NCBI GenBank assembly: GCA_035379625.1
Contig: DAOSVM010000007.1
Span: 25,476-89,475 of the forward strand
Length of the DNA stretch: 64,000 nt
Direction of reading: 5' to 3'
Source: DAOSCP01 sp035379625
GTDB taxonomy: Bacteria; Bacteroidota; Ignavibacteria; Ignavibacteriales; DAOSCP01
The translations under genes were made by a program, and so were the position numbers. The notes beneath the pieces are model-generated. The model was not told where the DNA came from. It worked only from the letters and a program-made list of their open reading frames with translations, and did not search any database. Position 1 is the first letter of the stretch. Each line of letters opens with the position of its first letter. Shown here in pieces: positions 8,591 through 18,472 of this stretch.

Positions 8591-10057
8591 TTATTTATTT
8601 CTATTCTCGATAGCTTTTTTATAAAGTTTTAGATATTCATTAGCGCTTTTTTCCCAAGAAAAATCTTGTTCCATCGCTAATTGTCTCATTTTATGGAAAT
8701 GTTCTTTTCTATCATAATAAGTACTTACGGCCCATCCAACAGTATAATATATAGCATTTGAATCAATATTATAAAATTTGAAACCAGTACCATAACCAGT
8801 TTGTTCATCATATTGAATTACAGTGTCTTCTAGACCACCTGTTGCTCTTACAATAGGTAAAGTACCATATTTTAGGGAATAAATTTGGTTTAAGCCACAA
8901 GGTTCATATATTGAAGGCATTAGAAAGAAGTCCGAGCCAGCTTCGATTAAATGAGCCAGTCTTTCATTATAACCGATATAGCTTCCAATTTTACCAGGAT
9001 ATTTGGACGGTAAATAACCGAAATATCCTTCTAAACCTTTATCACCAGAGCCTAAAATTGCGAATTGAACAATCATATTTTCGAGTATTCTTTCAATTGT
9101 ACCAAAAAGTAAATGCAAACCTTTTTGTTGGGCAAATCTTGAAACAATTCCAATAATTGGTATATTCTCGTTTATTTCTAACAAGAAAGTTTCTTGTAAA
9201 ACTTTTTTATTTAAAGTTTTGTTTTCGATGTTATTTATATTGTAATGACAAGGTATGTATGGGTCTGTTTCAGGATTCCAATGTTCATAATCGACGCCGT
9301 TTAAAATTCCAACATAATTATCATGTTTCCTTTGTAAAAAGGTATGCAAGCCAAATGAGCCGAGTTCAGTTAAAGTTTCTTTGGCGTAAGTTGGACTAAC
9401 TGTATTTACCATATCAGCAAAATAAATTCCGCCTTTAAGTAAATTTATGCCACCAAAATCTTCGAATGCCATATTATGAAAATTTTCCCATCCCAAGCCA
9501 AGGTAGTCATAATCATTAGCTGAATATTTACCTTGGTAACCGATATTATGAATAGTTAAAATTGTAGCAGCTTGACCGATATATTCATTATTCCAATGCC
9601 AAGTTTTTTGATAACAAGTACCAGCTGCAGTTTGCCAATCATGAAAATTAAAGATATCAACTTTAATTTTATTATCTATACAAAATTGTAATGCGGCTCG
9701 TGTCAAAAAGCAAAATCTTTTAGGGTTATCAAGATAATCATTCATATGATTATCACAGTAAAAACCTTCACGATTAAAATAAGAATCGAATTCAATAAAA
9801 TAAACAGGTACATCTTCTGGTAAAGATGATTTCCATACACTGCACCATTCTAAAGTGTTTCCCATCCAAACGCCAAGCAAATCTTGATATTTTACTAAAT
9901 TATATTTATTTACATCAATAGAACGGTATTTAGGTAAAATAACAATCGTATTATGCCCTAATTTCTTTAAAGCAATTGGTAATGACCCAACTACATCAGC
10001 TAACCCCCCTGTTTTAGCGAAAGGATGACATTCAGAGGCTATAAAAACAATATTCAT
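8591..10057 (-). CDS. glgA: Glycogen synthase GlgA (ADP-glucose type, GT5)
   Basis: GlgA transfers glucose from ADP-glucose (or UDP-glucose) to the non-reducing end of glycogen. The 488-residue product begins with the sugar-nucleotide-binding motif in ASECHPFAKTGGLADVVGSLP (KTGGL at about 15-19) and contains FNFHDWQTA, TIHNIGYQG and VNTVSPTYA in the N-terminal Rossmann domain. The C-terminal domain has GIVSRFAQQKGLHLL and the catalytic-region motif MPSIYEPCGLNQIYSLKYGTLPIVRATGGLEDTV. It is complete. It lies 7 bases behind a histidine kinase gene and follows fbp, so it is the last gene of a proB-fbp-kinase-glgA transcript. No branching enzyme or ADP-glucose pyrophosphorylase is nearby. Confidence 0.95.
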   Translation of the reverse strand: MNIVFIASECHPFAKTGGLADVVGSLPIALKKLGHNTIVILPKYRSIDVNKYNLVKYQDLLGVWMGNTLEWCSVWKSSLPEDVPVYFIEFDSYFNREGFYCDNHMNDYLDNPKRFCFLTRAALQFCIDNKIKVDIFNFHDWQTAAGTCYQKTWHWNNEYIGQAATILTIHNIGYQGKYSANDYDYLGLGWENFHNMAFEDFGGINLLKGGIYFADMVNTVSPTYAKETLTELGSFGLHTFLQRKHDNYVGILNGVDYEHWNPETDPYIPCHYNINNIENKTLNKKVLQETFLLEINENIPIIGIVSRFAQQKGLHLLFGTIERILENMIVQFAILGSGDKGLEGYFGYLPSKYPGKIGSYIGYNERLAHLIEAGSDFFLMPSIYEPCGLNQIYSLKYGTLPIVRATGGLEDTVIQYDEQTGYGTGFKFYNIDSNAIYYTVGWAVSTYYDRKEHFHKMRQLAMEQDFSWEKSANEYLKLYKKAIENRNK

Positions 10058-10064
10058 ATCTCCC

Positions 10065-11963
10065 CTATATTTTATTTGTAGGTAATGTGATAGTAAAAGT
10101 AGTACCTTTGTTCAGTTCACTTTGAACTGATATAGTTCCATTATTTTTTTCTACAAAATCTTTACATAAAATCAGACCTAAACCTGTTCCTGTTTCACCA
10201 CTTGTACCGGTTGTAGAACGATTTTTCTCAAATTCAAATAGTTTTGGAATTTTTTCTTCTGGAATACCTATACCTGTATCAGTTATCGATATAATTGAAT
10301 TGTGCATATCTGATTTACATTTTATAATAATTTTACCACCAATAGGAGTAAATTTAATTGCATTGGAAATAATATTTCTTAATACGGTATTTATTGTGTT
10401 ATAATCGGCATAAATATGTAAATTATCTTCTATATCAACAATAATGGAAATATGTTTGTTATTAGCTTGTAGACTTAAATAATTAAGAACATCATTGACT
10501 AATGTTTCAACATTAATTATAGCGGGATGTAATTCAATTTGTCCAGTATTAGCACGAGCCCAATCTAATAAATCCATTAGGAGATTGAATAAAGAATTTG
10601 AAGTATTTTTAATTAAATGTAAATTATCGTAAATTTCTCTTTCTGAAAATCTTTGATTTTGGTTGATCATTACTTCAGAGATATTCTTAATAGCTGATAT
10701 CGGATTCTTTAAATCGTGTGCAATAATACTTAAATATTTATCTTTAGCTTTCAAATTTTCTTCGTATGTATTATTTAAATCATCAATTTTATTTTCTAAT
10801 TCTATAATTACAGATTTTTGGGTTAAAATTTGCTTCTTAAATTTAGAAATAAAGAACAAAAGGATTGCCAAAGAAAGAACAAAAAAGATTACAATAAATG
10901 TAATTGCTTTTTGGTAAAAATTTAACTTATCTTGGTAGTACGCATCTTTTAAATAATTGTATTGTGAAATATAATTATAAATATCTTTAAGACTATTTTG
11001 ATTCAAAAGGGTATCATTAGCAGAAACATAGATTTTTAAATAATGAAATGAATTGTAGTAATCTTTTTGGTTTTCATAGAATCTATATAAAAATGCCGAT
11101 AAATTCTTTACGCCTTTCCAATAATATATATTTTGTGCTTCAAGAAGTGCTTTTTGTGCATATGAAATAGCTATTTCGTGTTTATTGATTTGGAAATAGT
11201 AGTTAGCAAAGGCTTCGTAGGTATCTATTTGCATACGAGGGGAATTAATTTTTTCTGCTAAATATTTAAGATTAGCTAATAATAAAATAGTCGAATCTAA
11301 ATTATTAATTTTCAAATAAGAATTAACTAAGTTTCTGTAAGTAACAGCTATATTAAGTGTATCTTGTAATTTTTGTCTAAATTTTAGAGATAAAAGAAGG
11401 TAATTAATGGATGTGCGGTAGTTGTTATTTTCATAATAATATAAACCTAACTGATTATAAACATATCCTAATCCTCGTAAATTATCAAGGGCAGAAAATA
11501 TTTTTTCAGCATTTTTTAAATAACTATAACTATCTTTATAGTTAGAAACTAGATATAAAATTTCGCCAATGTTATTATATGCATAACCTTCTTCTATTTT
11601 CAAGTTATATTTTCTTGCTAGCTCAAGCGCTTTGAAAAATGAATTTTGAGCAAATCCATAGTTTCCTAAGTTGCGGTATATTATACCTATGTAATTATAT
11701 ATAGGGGCTAATTTATTTTCATAATCATTTTTTTCTGCTAAATCAATTGTTGTGTATAGGAGTTTTAAAGCAGTTTCTGGTGCTTTACCCCTTAAACTCC
11801 AAGCAGTTTTAGCAATATGATCAATTCTCTCATCTATTGGTTTATTTATAGTAGATATAAGTATACTATCAATTATAAAGTCTTTTTGTGCAAAAAGTGA
11901 ATTATTAGATAAAATAAAAAAAATAAAAATTACGCATAAATATTTGAAAGAAAATTTAACCAT
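10065..11963 (-). CDS. Orphan TPR-repeat membrane histidine kinase
   Basis: The 632-residue protein has a signal-anchor at the N-terminus, a region of tandem tetratricopeptide-like helices over about residues 55-330, a membrane segment near 350-370 (FIVIFFVLSLAILLFFI), a short coiled coil, and a cytoplasmic kinase core. The phospho-acceptor is His in IIAHDLKNP at about residue 416, followed by ATP-binding motifs NIISNAIKFTP (N box), DTGIGIPEEK (G1) and GTGLGLILCKDFVE (G2). This is the periplasmic-TPR kinase architecture common in Bacteroidota. No response regulator is adjacent. I chose the ATG at 11963, which overlaps the fbp stop, over an in-frame TTG three codons upstream. Its place between fbp and glgA suggests a link with carbon storage, which is an inference. 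Confidence 0.88.
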   Translation of the reverse strand: MVKFSFKYLCVIFIFFILSNNSLFAQKDFIIDSILISTINKPIDERIDHIAKTAWSLRGKAPETALKLLYTTIDLAEKNDYENKLAPIYNYIGIIYRNLGNYGFAQNSFFKALELARKYNLKIEEGYAYNNIGEILYLVSNYKDSYSYLKNAEKIFSALDNLRGLGYVYNQLGLYYYENNNYRTSINYLLLSLKFRQKLQDTLNIAVTYRNLVNSYLKINNLDSTILLLANLKYLAEKINSPRMQIDTYEAFANYYFQINKHEIAISYAQKALLEAQNIYYWKGVKNLSAFLYRFYENQKDYYNSFHYLKIYVSANDTLLNQNSLKDIYNYISQYNYLKDAYYQDKLNFYQKAITFIVIFFVLSLAILLFFISKFKKQILTQKSVIIELENKIDDLNNTYEENLKAKDKYLSIIAHDLKNPISAIKNISEVMINQNQRFSEREIYDNLHLIKNTSNSLFNLLMDLLDWARANTGQIELHPAIINVETLVNDVLNYLSLQANNKHISIIVDIEDNLHIYADYNTINTVLRNIISNAIKFTPIGGKIIIKCKSDMHNSIISITDTGIGIPEEKIPKLFEFEKNRSTTGTSGETGTGLGLILCKDFVEKNNGTISVQSELNKGTTFTITLPTNKI

Positions 11964-12962
11964 ATTTCTCAATAAACTCTGCTACTTTTTTTACGTTATT
12001 TTTAGAACCTATAAAAATTGGTATTCTTTGATGTAAATTTTCTGGTTTTACTTCTAGAATACGATTTTCCCCATCAATTGAGTAACCGCCAGCAGCTTCA
12101 ACGATAAAAGAAAGTGGATTACACTCATAAACTAATCTAAGTTTTCCATTCGGATTTTTAGTTGTAGCAGGATACATAAAAATACACCGTAATGGATAAT
12201 TCGATGGACATCAGCAACCATAGTACCAATATATCTAGAAGTATAAGGTCTATCAGTTTTTTTGTCAATTTCTTTAACCCAATCTATATATTTTTGTACT
12301 CCAGGTGAGAACATATGGTAATAACCTTCATTTACACTATATTGATTAGAGCTTTCAGGTATTTTTACATTGTGATAGGTATGTAAAAATTCACCCAATG
12401 TAGTATCCAATGTAAATCCATTAACGCCATGACCGCTTGTATACATTAAAATAGTGCTTGAACCGTAAATAACGTAACCAGCTACAACTTGTTCTATCCC
12501 AGGTTGTAATAAATCTTCAATAGTACTGACTTCGTTATCAGGTGATTTTCTTTTATAGATAGAAAATATTGTGCCAATAGAAATACCGGCTTCTATATTT
12601 GATGAACCATCAAGTGGATCAAAAACTAAAACATATTTGCCTTCATTTTTACCAGATGTAATATGTATAGCTCCTTGGGTTTCCTCAGATCCTAGTGCAC
12701 ATAGCTGTCCGGTTGAAATGGCAGCATTAATTAAAGTTTCGTTGGCAAATTTATCCAATTTTTTAACAGCTTCACCGTGAATATTGTTATGGCCAATATA
12801 CCCAAAAATATCATTAATACCTGCTCTTCTTATTTCGTTAGAAATGACTTTAAATGCAAGTCCTAATTTATAAAGCAAATTGGATAACTCTCCGGTTGCT
12901 TCCGGATGATATTTTTGTTCAAGTAGAATGTGATTGTCTAAGGTGTTCAAATAACTTGTCAT
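11956..12962 (-). CDS. fbp: Class I fructose-1,6-bisphosphatase, broken by one-base frameshift
   Basis: Fructose-1,6-bisphosphatase is the committed gluconeogenic phosphatase. From the ATG at 12962 the frame reads through the metal site LVFDPLDGSSNIEAGISIGTIFSIY and on to VADVHRIIHYG, then goes out of frame. The conserved end, MYPATTKNPNGKLRLVYECNPLSFIVEAAGG, continues from 12177 in another frame to the stop at 11956. Adding one base at about 12186-12188 would give HYGGIFMYPA, the family sequence, so one G has been lost from the chromosome or from the assembly. The run of bases is not a long homopolymer. The stop overlaps the start of the kinase gene; proB lies 4 bases upstream. Confidence 0.85.
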
Positions 12963-12966
12963 ATTT

Positions 12967-14097
12967 TTAACCTTTATTTAAAATTATTAGATTATTTCTA
13001 TCGATAATTTCATCATAAACAAACCATTTATACATTTTTTGTATTTCTGAAGTCTTCATCTGTTTGATTTTTTGTACTTGATCAGAGTTATAATATACTA
13101 ATCCTTTAGCTAAAAGTTGCATATTAGAATTATAAACACCAATTAAATCACCTTCATTAAATGAACCTATTGTATTTGTAACACCAATTGGAAGTATGCT
13201 AACATTTTTTTTCGATATAATTTTAGAAGCTCCATCATCCAAAATTATACCACCGGATATTTTTTTATTAAATTGTATCCATCGTTTACGAGCAGGAATT
13301 TGTAAAAACCTTGGTTTTATAAAAGTTCCAATATCGTGTCCTTCAATAATTTCTTTTAATCTTGGATTGGTGCCTAAAGCTATTACACAAGGGATACCAG
13401 CATTACTAGAAGCTCTTGCTGCCATAATTTTGCTTGTCATTCCACCAGTTGATAAATCGTTTTCTTTATCTTTTATTAAACTTAAAATATTACTATCAAT
13501 TTTTTCAATAAATGGAATTCTTCTGGCTTTAGGATTTAATTTAGGATTATCGTCATAAATGCCATCAGTGTCTGTATATAAAATTAATAAATCGGAATCT
13601 AGCATCGAGGCAGTTATCGATGATAAAGTGTCATTATCACCGAATTTTAGTTCATCAACTGCTATTGCATCATTTTCGTTAACAATTGGTATAACACCAT
13701 ATTTTAGAAGAGAATTGAAGGTATCTCTTGCATATAGAAAACGCTGGCGATTTTGAATTACATCGTAAGTTAATAATATCTGACCAACTGAAATGTTGTA
13801 ATCAGAAAATATATTAGCCCATTTATTCATCAATAAATTTTGTCCTATTGAAGCTAAAGCCTGAATTTTGTTTAATTCCTTTGGCCTTTTTGTGATGCCA
13901 AGTTTATCCATACCTAAACCTACAGCTCCAGAAGAAACAATAACTACTTCATAACCTGAATTTTTAATTTCAACAATATCTTCAATGAACTTCTTGAAAT
14001 TTGATTTATCATTTATATTTGATGACAAAACAACTTTTGTCCCTAATTTTATTGTAATCCTTTTTAAGTTTTTTAAATAAAATTTTCTATTTTCCAT
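12967..14097 (-). CDS. proB: Glutamate 5-kinase ProB with PUA domain
   Basis: ProB phosphorylates glutamate on its gamma carboxyl, the first step of proline synthesis. The 376-residue protein contains the amino-acid-kinase fold with KLGTKVVLS at the N-terminus, VVIVSSGAVGLGMDKLG, VNENDAIAVDELKFGDNDTLSS, and LYTDTDGIYDDNPKLNP, then the TGGMTSKIMAA segment. Residues from about 275 (SGGIILDDGASKII) form the C-terminal PUA domain of the long bacterial form. proA is not adjacent. It is the first gene of the four-gene block that runs to glgA, with a plausible promoter at 14136-14164. Confidence 0.95.
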   Translation of the reverse strand: MENRKFYLKNLKRITIKLGTKVVLSSNINDKSNFKKFIEDIVEIKNSGYEVVIVSSGAVGLGMDKLGITKRPKELNKIQALASIGQNLLMNKWANIFSDYNISVGQILLTYDVIQNRQRFLYARDTFNSLLKYGVIPIVNENDAIAVDELKFGDNDTLSSITASMLDSDLLILYTDTDGIYDDNPKLNPKARRIPFIEKIDSNILSLIKDKENDLSTGGMTSKIMAARASSNAGIPCVIALGTNPRLKEIIEGHDIGTFIKPRFLQIPARKRWIQFNKKISGGIILDDGASKIISKKNVSILPIGVTNTIGSFNEGDLIGVYNSNMQLLAKGLVYYNSDQVQKIKQMKTSEIQKMYKWFVYDEIIDRNNLIILNKG

Positions 14098-14135
14098 ATT
14101 TTCAAAAATTAGTGTTAAATAATTTTAATTTAATA

Positions 14136-14164
14136 AAATTATTATTATTTTCATTAAAATTCAA
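14136..14164 (-). promoter_or_regulatory. Possible sigma-70-type promoter for proB-fbp-kinase-glgA
   Basis: On the minus strand TTGAAT (14164-14159) and TAATTT (14141-14136) are separated by 17 bases, and lie about 40 bases before the proB start. The region is very AT-rich, so the match could be chance. Confidence 0.35.
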
Positions 14165-14182
14165 ATAAATTATTAAGAAATT

Positions 14183-15670
14183 ATGAAAAAAAAATATATT
14201 TTTATAATATTTTTTAATTGTATATCAATAATTTATTCACAGATAAGCTACAACTGTAATTTTGAAAATGGTAATGTAAAATATGTTGATATAGCAAAAA
14301 TTGCAAAAACAAAAAGAAGTAAAAAAATAGATTTTTATAGATTAAATATTTATTCTGTAACTGATCCTAAAAATCCAGTTGATAGTTCTTTAAAGCCAAG
14401 TTCAAGGTGGTTTTACTTCAAATTATTTGATGTAAAAAATAAAAATTTAATTTTTAATTTTATTAATTCCGATCCATATTTACCTTTTTATTCATATGAT
14501 AACATAAATTTTCAAAGGATTATAAATCATAAGAAATATGGTTTCTATCTTAAACCAGAAAAAGATACAGTATATTTGTCATACTTTATCCCTTATACAC
14601 ATAAAAATTTACATCTTGGTGAAAAAAGTTGGAGAAAAAGCCAGTATTTTCAAATTGATACAATAGGTTATTCAACGGATAGCTTACCATTAAAGCTTTA
14701 TACTGTAACAAATAATACGTTATCAAATTTAAATAAAAAAGTTGTATGGATACATTCAAGAATACACACATCAGAAGCACCATCTTCGTTTATTGTTCAT
14801 TTTTTGCTTAAAAATCTTCTTTTTGATAAATCATTTTCAGAATTGTTAAATAATGTTGTTTTTTATATTGTTCCATTTACAAATCCTGATGGAGTAAAAT
14901 ATGGTCTTTCTAGATCAAATATTCAGGGTATAAATATGGAAATTAATTGGAATAGGCCAGATTCTCTAACCGCAAATGAGATAAAAATACTTAAAAAGAA
15001 GATTTTAGAAATTGATAGTATTAAAAAAATTGATATTTTATTGAATTCACATTCTCAAATAGAAAATTGCTTAACTTATTGGATACATTCTCTAAAATCT
15101 ACTTCAAGAAAATATTTTAATAAACAAATGTTATTCGCCTTTTTAACTACCAATAAAAAATATTTTTCACATCATGATTTTAAATATTCAGATATTAATC
15201 CAAAGTATGTTGAAGGGCAATTTTGGTTAAAAAATTTGGATAGTACTATAGCATTAACTTTTGAAACACCATATGGATATTACAGAAATAATCCTAAAAG
15301 TGAGTTGGTGAGCTTAAAAAATTTGAATAAAATTTCAAAAAATCTATTAAATTCAATCAATGATTATCTTATGATTAATAATTCATATAGATTGGTTTTA
15401 GATAATGATAAAAATAATGTATTCAATGACAGTCTCAATTATTATTTTAATAACGATTACAAAATATTGAATAAAAATAATAAAATTGAGTATTCTTTAA
15501 AAACTAAATTAGTAGGGAAATATCAAATTTATAAATGGGAAAAGGTTGGCGATAATTACAAATGGAGATACTTAAAGACAATTTATTTAAAACCAAAATT
15601 AAATAAAATTGTCTTTAAAGAAAATAAGAACAATCAAATTTGGGATGCAATATTATTAATTAAAAATTAG
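14183..15670 (+). CDS. Secreted M14-family zinc carboxypeptidase
   Basis: The 495-residue product starts with a signal peptide (MKKKYIFIIFFNCISIIYSQ). After a beta-rich N-terminal domain of about 160 residues comes an M14 catalytic domain. Zinc ligands are visible as HTSE (His195, Glu198) and His290 in NSHSQ; substrate-site residues are in INMEINWNRPD, and the catalytic Glu361 is in LTFETPYGYY. The N-terminal plus catalytic arrangement resembles cytosolic carboxypeptidase/AGBL-like M14 proteins found in Bacteroidota. It would trim C-terminal residues of peptides or proteins outside the cytoplasm. A C-terminal domain of about 100 residues follows. The gene runs convergent with the M28 gene and their stop codons overlap by 4 bases. 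Confidence 0.85.
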   Translation: MKKKYIFIIFFNCISIIYSQISYNCNFENGNVKYVDIAKIAKTKRSKKIDFYRLNIYSVTDPKNPVDSSLKPSSRWFYFKLFDVKNKNLIFNFINSDPYLPFYSYDNINFQRIINHKKYGFYLKPEKDTVYLSYFIPYTHKNLHLGEKSWRKSQYFQIDTIGYSTDSLPLKLYTVTNNTLSNLNKKVVWIHSRIHTSEAPSSFIVHFLLKNLLFDKSFSELLNNVVFYIVPFTNPDGVKYGLSRSNIQGINMEINWNRPDSLTANEIKILKKKILEIDSIKKIDILLNSHSQIENCLTYWIHSLKSTSRKYFNKQMLFAFLTTNKKYFSHHDFKYSDINPKYVEGQFWLKNLDSTIALTFETPYGYYRNNPKSELVSLKNLNKISKNLLNSINDYLMINNSYRLVLDNDKNNVFNDSLNYYFNNDYKILNKNNKIEYSLKTKLVGKYQIYKWEKVGDNYKWRYLKTIYLKPKLNKIVFKENKNNQIWDAILLIKN

Positions 15671-16659
15671 AATTTTAAGTTATAAAGAACATCAACTAAA
15701 AGATTACCTACATTTTGCAATGTTTCAGTAGATATATTTGAAATATCATCTTTTAATGTATGCCAGTATTTCCTGCGTGGATTAAGACTTTGCTGTCCTA
15801 CAAGTTCTGCATCAATTATATTTATTGTTTTTATTCCGACTTTATTAAGTGGAAGATGATCATCAATTATTTCTGTTGAATGTTCATCACGAAAATTATT
15901 TATATTTTTGGTTAATGCACGTTCCCAAACAAGATTTGTAAAATCTTCAGCATACAAAATTGAAAATTTTTCTTTTTTAAATATAGCTTCTTTATCTCCC
16001 ACCAGATCTAAAAGAATGCCATATTTATAAATTTCTGGATTTTGGAGTGATGAAGCAAAATATTGAGAACCTAATGAATAATTTTCTAAATTTTCACTTG
16101 TTCCATAATCTTCACCGTCAAATAGAACAATATCCACACCGTAAGGTAAGTTTAATTGTGTGATAATTGCAGCTAATTCCAACAATATACCAACACCACT
16201 GGCTCCATCGTTGGCACCTGGTATTGGTTTAGTATGATTATTTGGCTCTGGATCTTCATCTGCCCAAGGGCGTGTATCCCAATGTGCACATAAAATAATT
16301 CGTTTTTTTGAATTCGGATTAAATTTAGCTATTATATTGTTTAGTTTTAAATTTTCACCATTAATTAGAATATTAAAACTTTGAATCTCAACATATTTTG
16401 TAAACTTTGATAACTCATTAGCTAAATATATTTTACAATTTTCAGCTGATTGTGAATTTGGTACTCTTGGACCAAAACTTAATTGCTTCTGTATATGTTT
16501 GAATGCGTTTTCTGCATTAAATTTTATTGGTGGAACTTTATTTCCCAATTTCAAAACTTCTGCATTCAATTCTTTCTTTTCGTTGCTATTACAGGAAATC
16601 GCAAAAACAATTATTAACAAAATTAAGAAACTATTCATCAGAATTTTGACTATTTTCAT
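15667..16659 (-). CDS. M28-family lipoprotein, glutaminyl-cyclase-like
   Basis: The protein has a lipoprotein signal ending in VFAISC and then an M28 zinc-peptidase fold. The metal site is visible as CAHWDTRPWADEDP, GANDGASGVGILLELA and LFDGEDYGT. The tryptophan-containing AHWDTRP and the DGEDYG loop are typical of glutaminyl-peptide cyclotransferases, which turn N-terminal Gln into pyroglutamate, a modification common on exported Bacteroidota proteins. An aminopeptidase is the alternative. I start at the ATG at 16659; a second ATG at 16638 overlaps the upstream stop as ATGAATAG and is possible, but it would leave the signal peptide without positive charge. It overlaps the upstream acyl-CoA synthetase gene. 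Confidence 0.85.
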   Translation of the reverse strand: MKIVKILMNSFLILLIIVFAISCNSNEKKELNAEVLKLGNKVPPIKFNAENAFKHIQKQLSFGPRVPNSQSAENCKIYLANELSKFTKYVEIQSFNILINGENLKLNNIIAKFNPNSKKRIILCAHWDTRPWADEDPEPNNHTKPIPGANDGASGVGILLELAAIITQLNLPYGVDIVLFDGEDYGTSENLENYSLGSQYFASSLQNPEIYKYGILLDLVGDKEAIFKKEKFSILYAEDFTNLVWERALTKNINNFRDEHSTEIIDDHLPLNKVGIKTINIIDAELVGQQSLNPRRKYWHTLKDDISNISTETLQNVGNLLVDVLYNLKF

Positions 16660-18463
16660 ACATTCTCTCAATTAAGGGTTTGTATCTTTCTTCAATTACT
16701 TTTCTTTTTACTTTTAATGTTGGAGTTAATTCACCAGTTTCAATAGATAAAGGTCTATCGAGTAAAGTAAAACGTCTAATTTTTTCATAACTTGCTAAGT
16801 TCTTTTGGATACCGGAAAATTCTTTTTCAAGGAGTTTATATATTTCATCGTTATTAACAAGATCACTATTATCTTTATATTTGATATTATTAGAGTCAGC
16901 ATATTCTTTTAATGCTTCAAAATCAGGAACAACAATAGCTGTTAAATACATTCTTTTATCACCGATGATAATAAATTGGTCGACATATTTACACTGTAAA
17001 AATAAATTTTCGATAGGTGTTGGAGCAACATACTTACCAGTAGAAGTTTTGAAAAGATTTTTCTTCCTATCTGTAATTTTTAAAAAACCTTCGTTATCAA
17101 ATTCTCCAATATCTCCAGTATGGAACCAACCGTCTTTAAGCACTTTTTCTGTTTCAGCTTTATTTTTATAATAACCTTGCATTACACAATCACTTCTGGT
17201 AAGAATTTCACCATCTGGAGCAATTTTTACTTCAACATTTGGCCAAGGTTTACCAACAGTACCAAATTTATAATCATTTTCTCTATTTGCTGCAATTACG
17301 GGTGATGTTTCTGTTAATCCATAACCTTCTAATATCAAAATATCAAAAGCTTCAAAAAATTCAGCTAACTCAGGAGATAAAGCTGCACCACCGGATACAA
17401 AATATCTTAATTTGCCTCCAGTTATATTTTTAACTTTATCTAAAACCAATTTTTTGGCTAACTTATACTGTGAGTACAGAGCTAAATTTACGTTATTTTT
17501 TCGTTTAGCTGCTTTATATGCCATACCAATTTCTACTGCCCATTTAAATAATTTCTTTTTAGTTTGGCTTTGCTTGTTCAAATTGCTTTGTAATTTGGAA
17601 TAAATTCTTTCAAACAATCTTGGTACAGTAGTTATAATTGTTGGTTTTACTTCAAGCATATTAGTTTGCACTTTTTCTATAGATTCAGCAAAATAGAAGT
17701 TAGCCCCTGCTCCCCAACAAGCATAATAACCAGTACTTCTTTCATATATATGGCATAAAGGCAAGAAAGATAGAATGGTATCATTTTGTGTAACATTCAA
17801 AGCTTGAAGCGTTGCATTTACATTACTTATAATACTCTTATGTGTTAACACTACCCCCTTAGGTTCTCCTGTAGTACCTGAAGTATAAATTATAGTTGCT
17901 ATGTCGTTTTCAGAAATAAGTTGTAAACTATTATATACAAAATCTGGATTTTCATTATAAAATTTTGAACCTAATTTCATAATATCAGATAAAGAAAAAA
18001 GATTTTCAATATTTGGATCTTTATCTTTGTCGTTATAAATGATAATATACCTCAAATACTTAAGATTATTTTTAATTTTCAGAACTTTGTTTAACTGGAA
18101 TTTATTTGAAACAGCAATAGCTTTAGCTTCTGAATTATTCAAAATAAATTCTACAGTTTCAGATGTGTTAATAGGATACATTGGAATATCAATAATTCCT
18201 AAATTTATACAAGCGAAATCTGTATAAATCCATTCTGGTCTGTTTTCAGAAAGAATTGCAATTTTATCATCTTTTTTTAGACCAAGCGTATGTAAGCCAC
18301 AAGCTACTTGCTCAACAGTACTTTTGAATTGTTCAAAAGAGACACCAACGTATTTATTATCTACTTTATAATGTAAAATAGGACGATCAACTTTTTTACT
18401 ATAATCATATACTAAAGTTTTATAAATATCACAAATTGTTTTAAATTTACTTAAAGCAGGCAT
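16631..18463 (-). CDS. Long-chain fatty-acid-CoA ligase (AMP-forming)
   Basis: The 610-residue enzyme activates fatty acids through an acyl-adenylate. It has the AMP-binding P-loop TIIYTSGTTGEPKGVVLTHKS around residue 190, FLPLCHIYERSTGYY, the adenine-site motif ILEGYGLTETSP, and the C-terminal hinge GWFHTGDIGEFDNEGFLKITDRKKNLFKTSTGKYVAP. The length and the long insertion before the YGLTE motif match the FACL/FadD15-like long-chain group and not acetyl-CoA synthetases. It lies between the amrB gene (10 bases upstream) and the M28 lipoprotein gene, with which it overlaps. Confidence 0.93.
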   Translation of the reverse strand: MPALSKFKTICDIYKTLVYDYSKKVDRPILHYKVDNKYVGVSFEQFKSTVEQVACGLHTLGLKKDDKIAILSENRPEWIYTDFACINLGIIDIPMYPINTSETVEFILNNSEAKAIAVSNKFQLNKVLKIKNNLKYLRYIIIYNDKDKDPNIENLFSLSDIMKLGSKFYNENPDFVYNSLQLISENDIATIIYTSGTTGEPKGVVLTHKSIISNVNATLQALNVTQNDTILSFLPLCHIYERSTGYYACWGAGANFYFAESIEKVQTNMLEVKPTIITTVPRLFERIYSKLQSNLNKQSQTKKKLFKWAVEIGMAYKAAKRKNNVNLALYSQYKLAKKLVLDKVKNITGGKLRYFVSGGAALSPELAEFFEAFDILILEGYGLTETSPVIAANRENDYKFGTVGKPWPNVEVKIAPDGEILTRSDCVMQGYYKNKAETEKVLKDGWFHTGDIGEFDNEGFLKITDRKKNLFKTSTGKYVAPTPIENLFLQCKYVDQFIIIGDKRMYLTAIVVPDFEALKEYADSNNIKYKDNSDLVNNDEIYKLLEKEFSGIQKNLASYEKIRRFTLLDRPLSIETGELTPTLKVKRKVIEERYKPLIERMYENSQNSDE

Positions 18464-18472
18464 TTCAACTCC

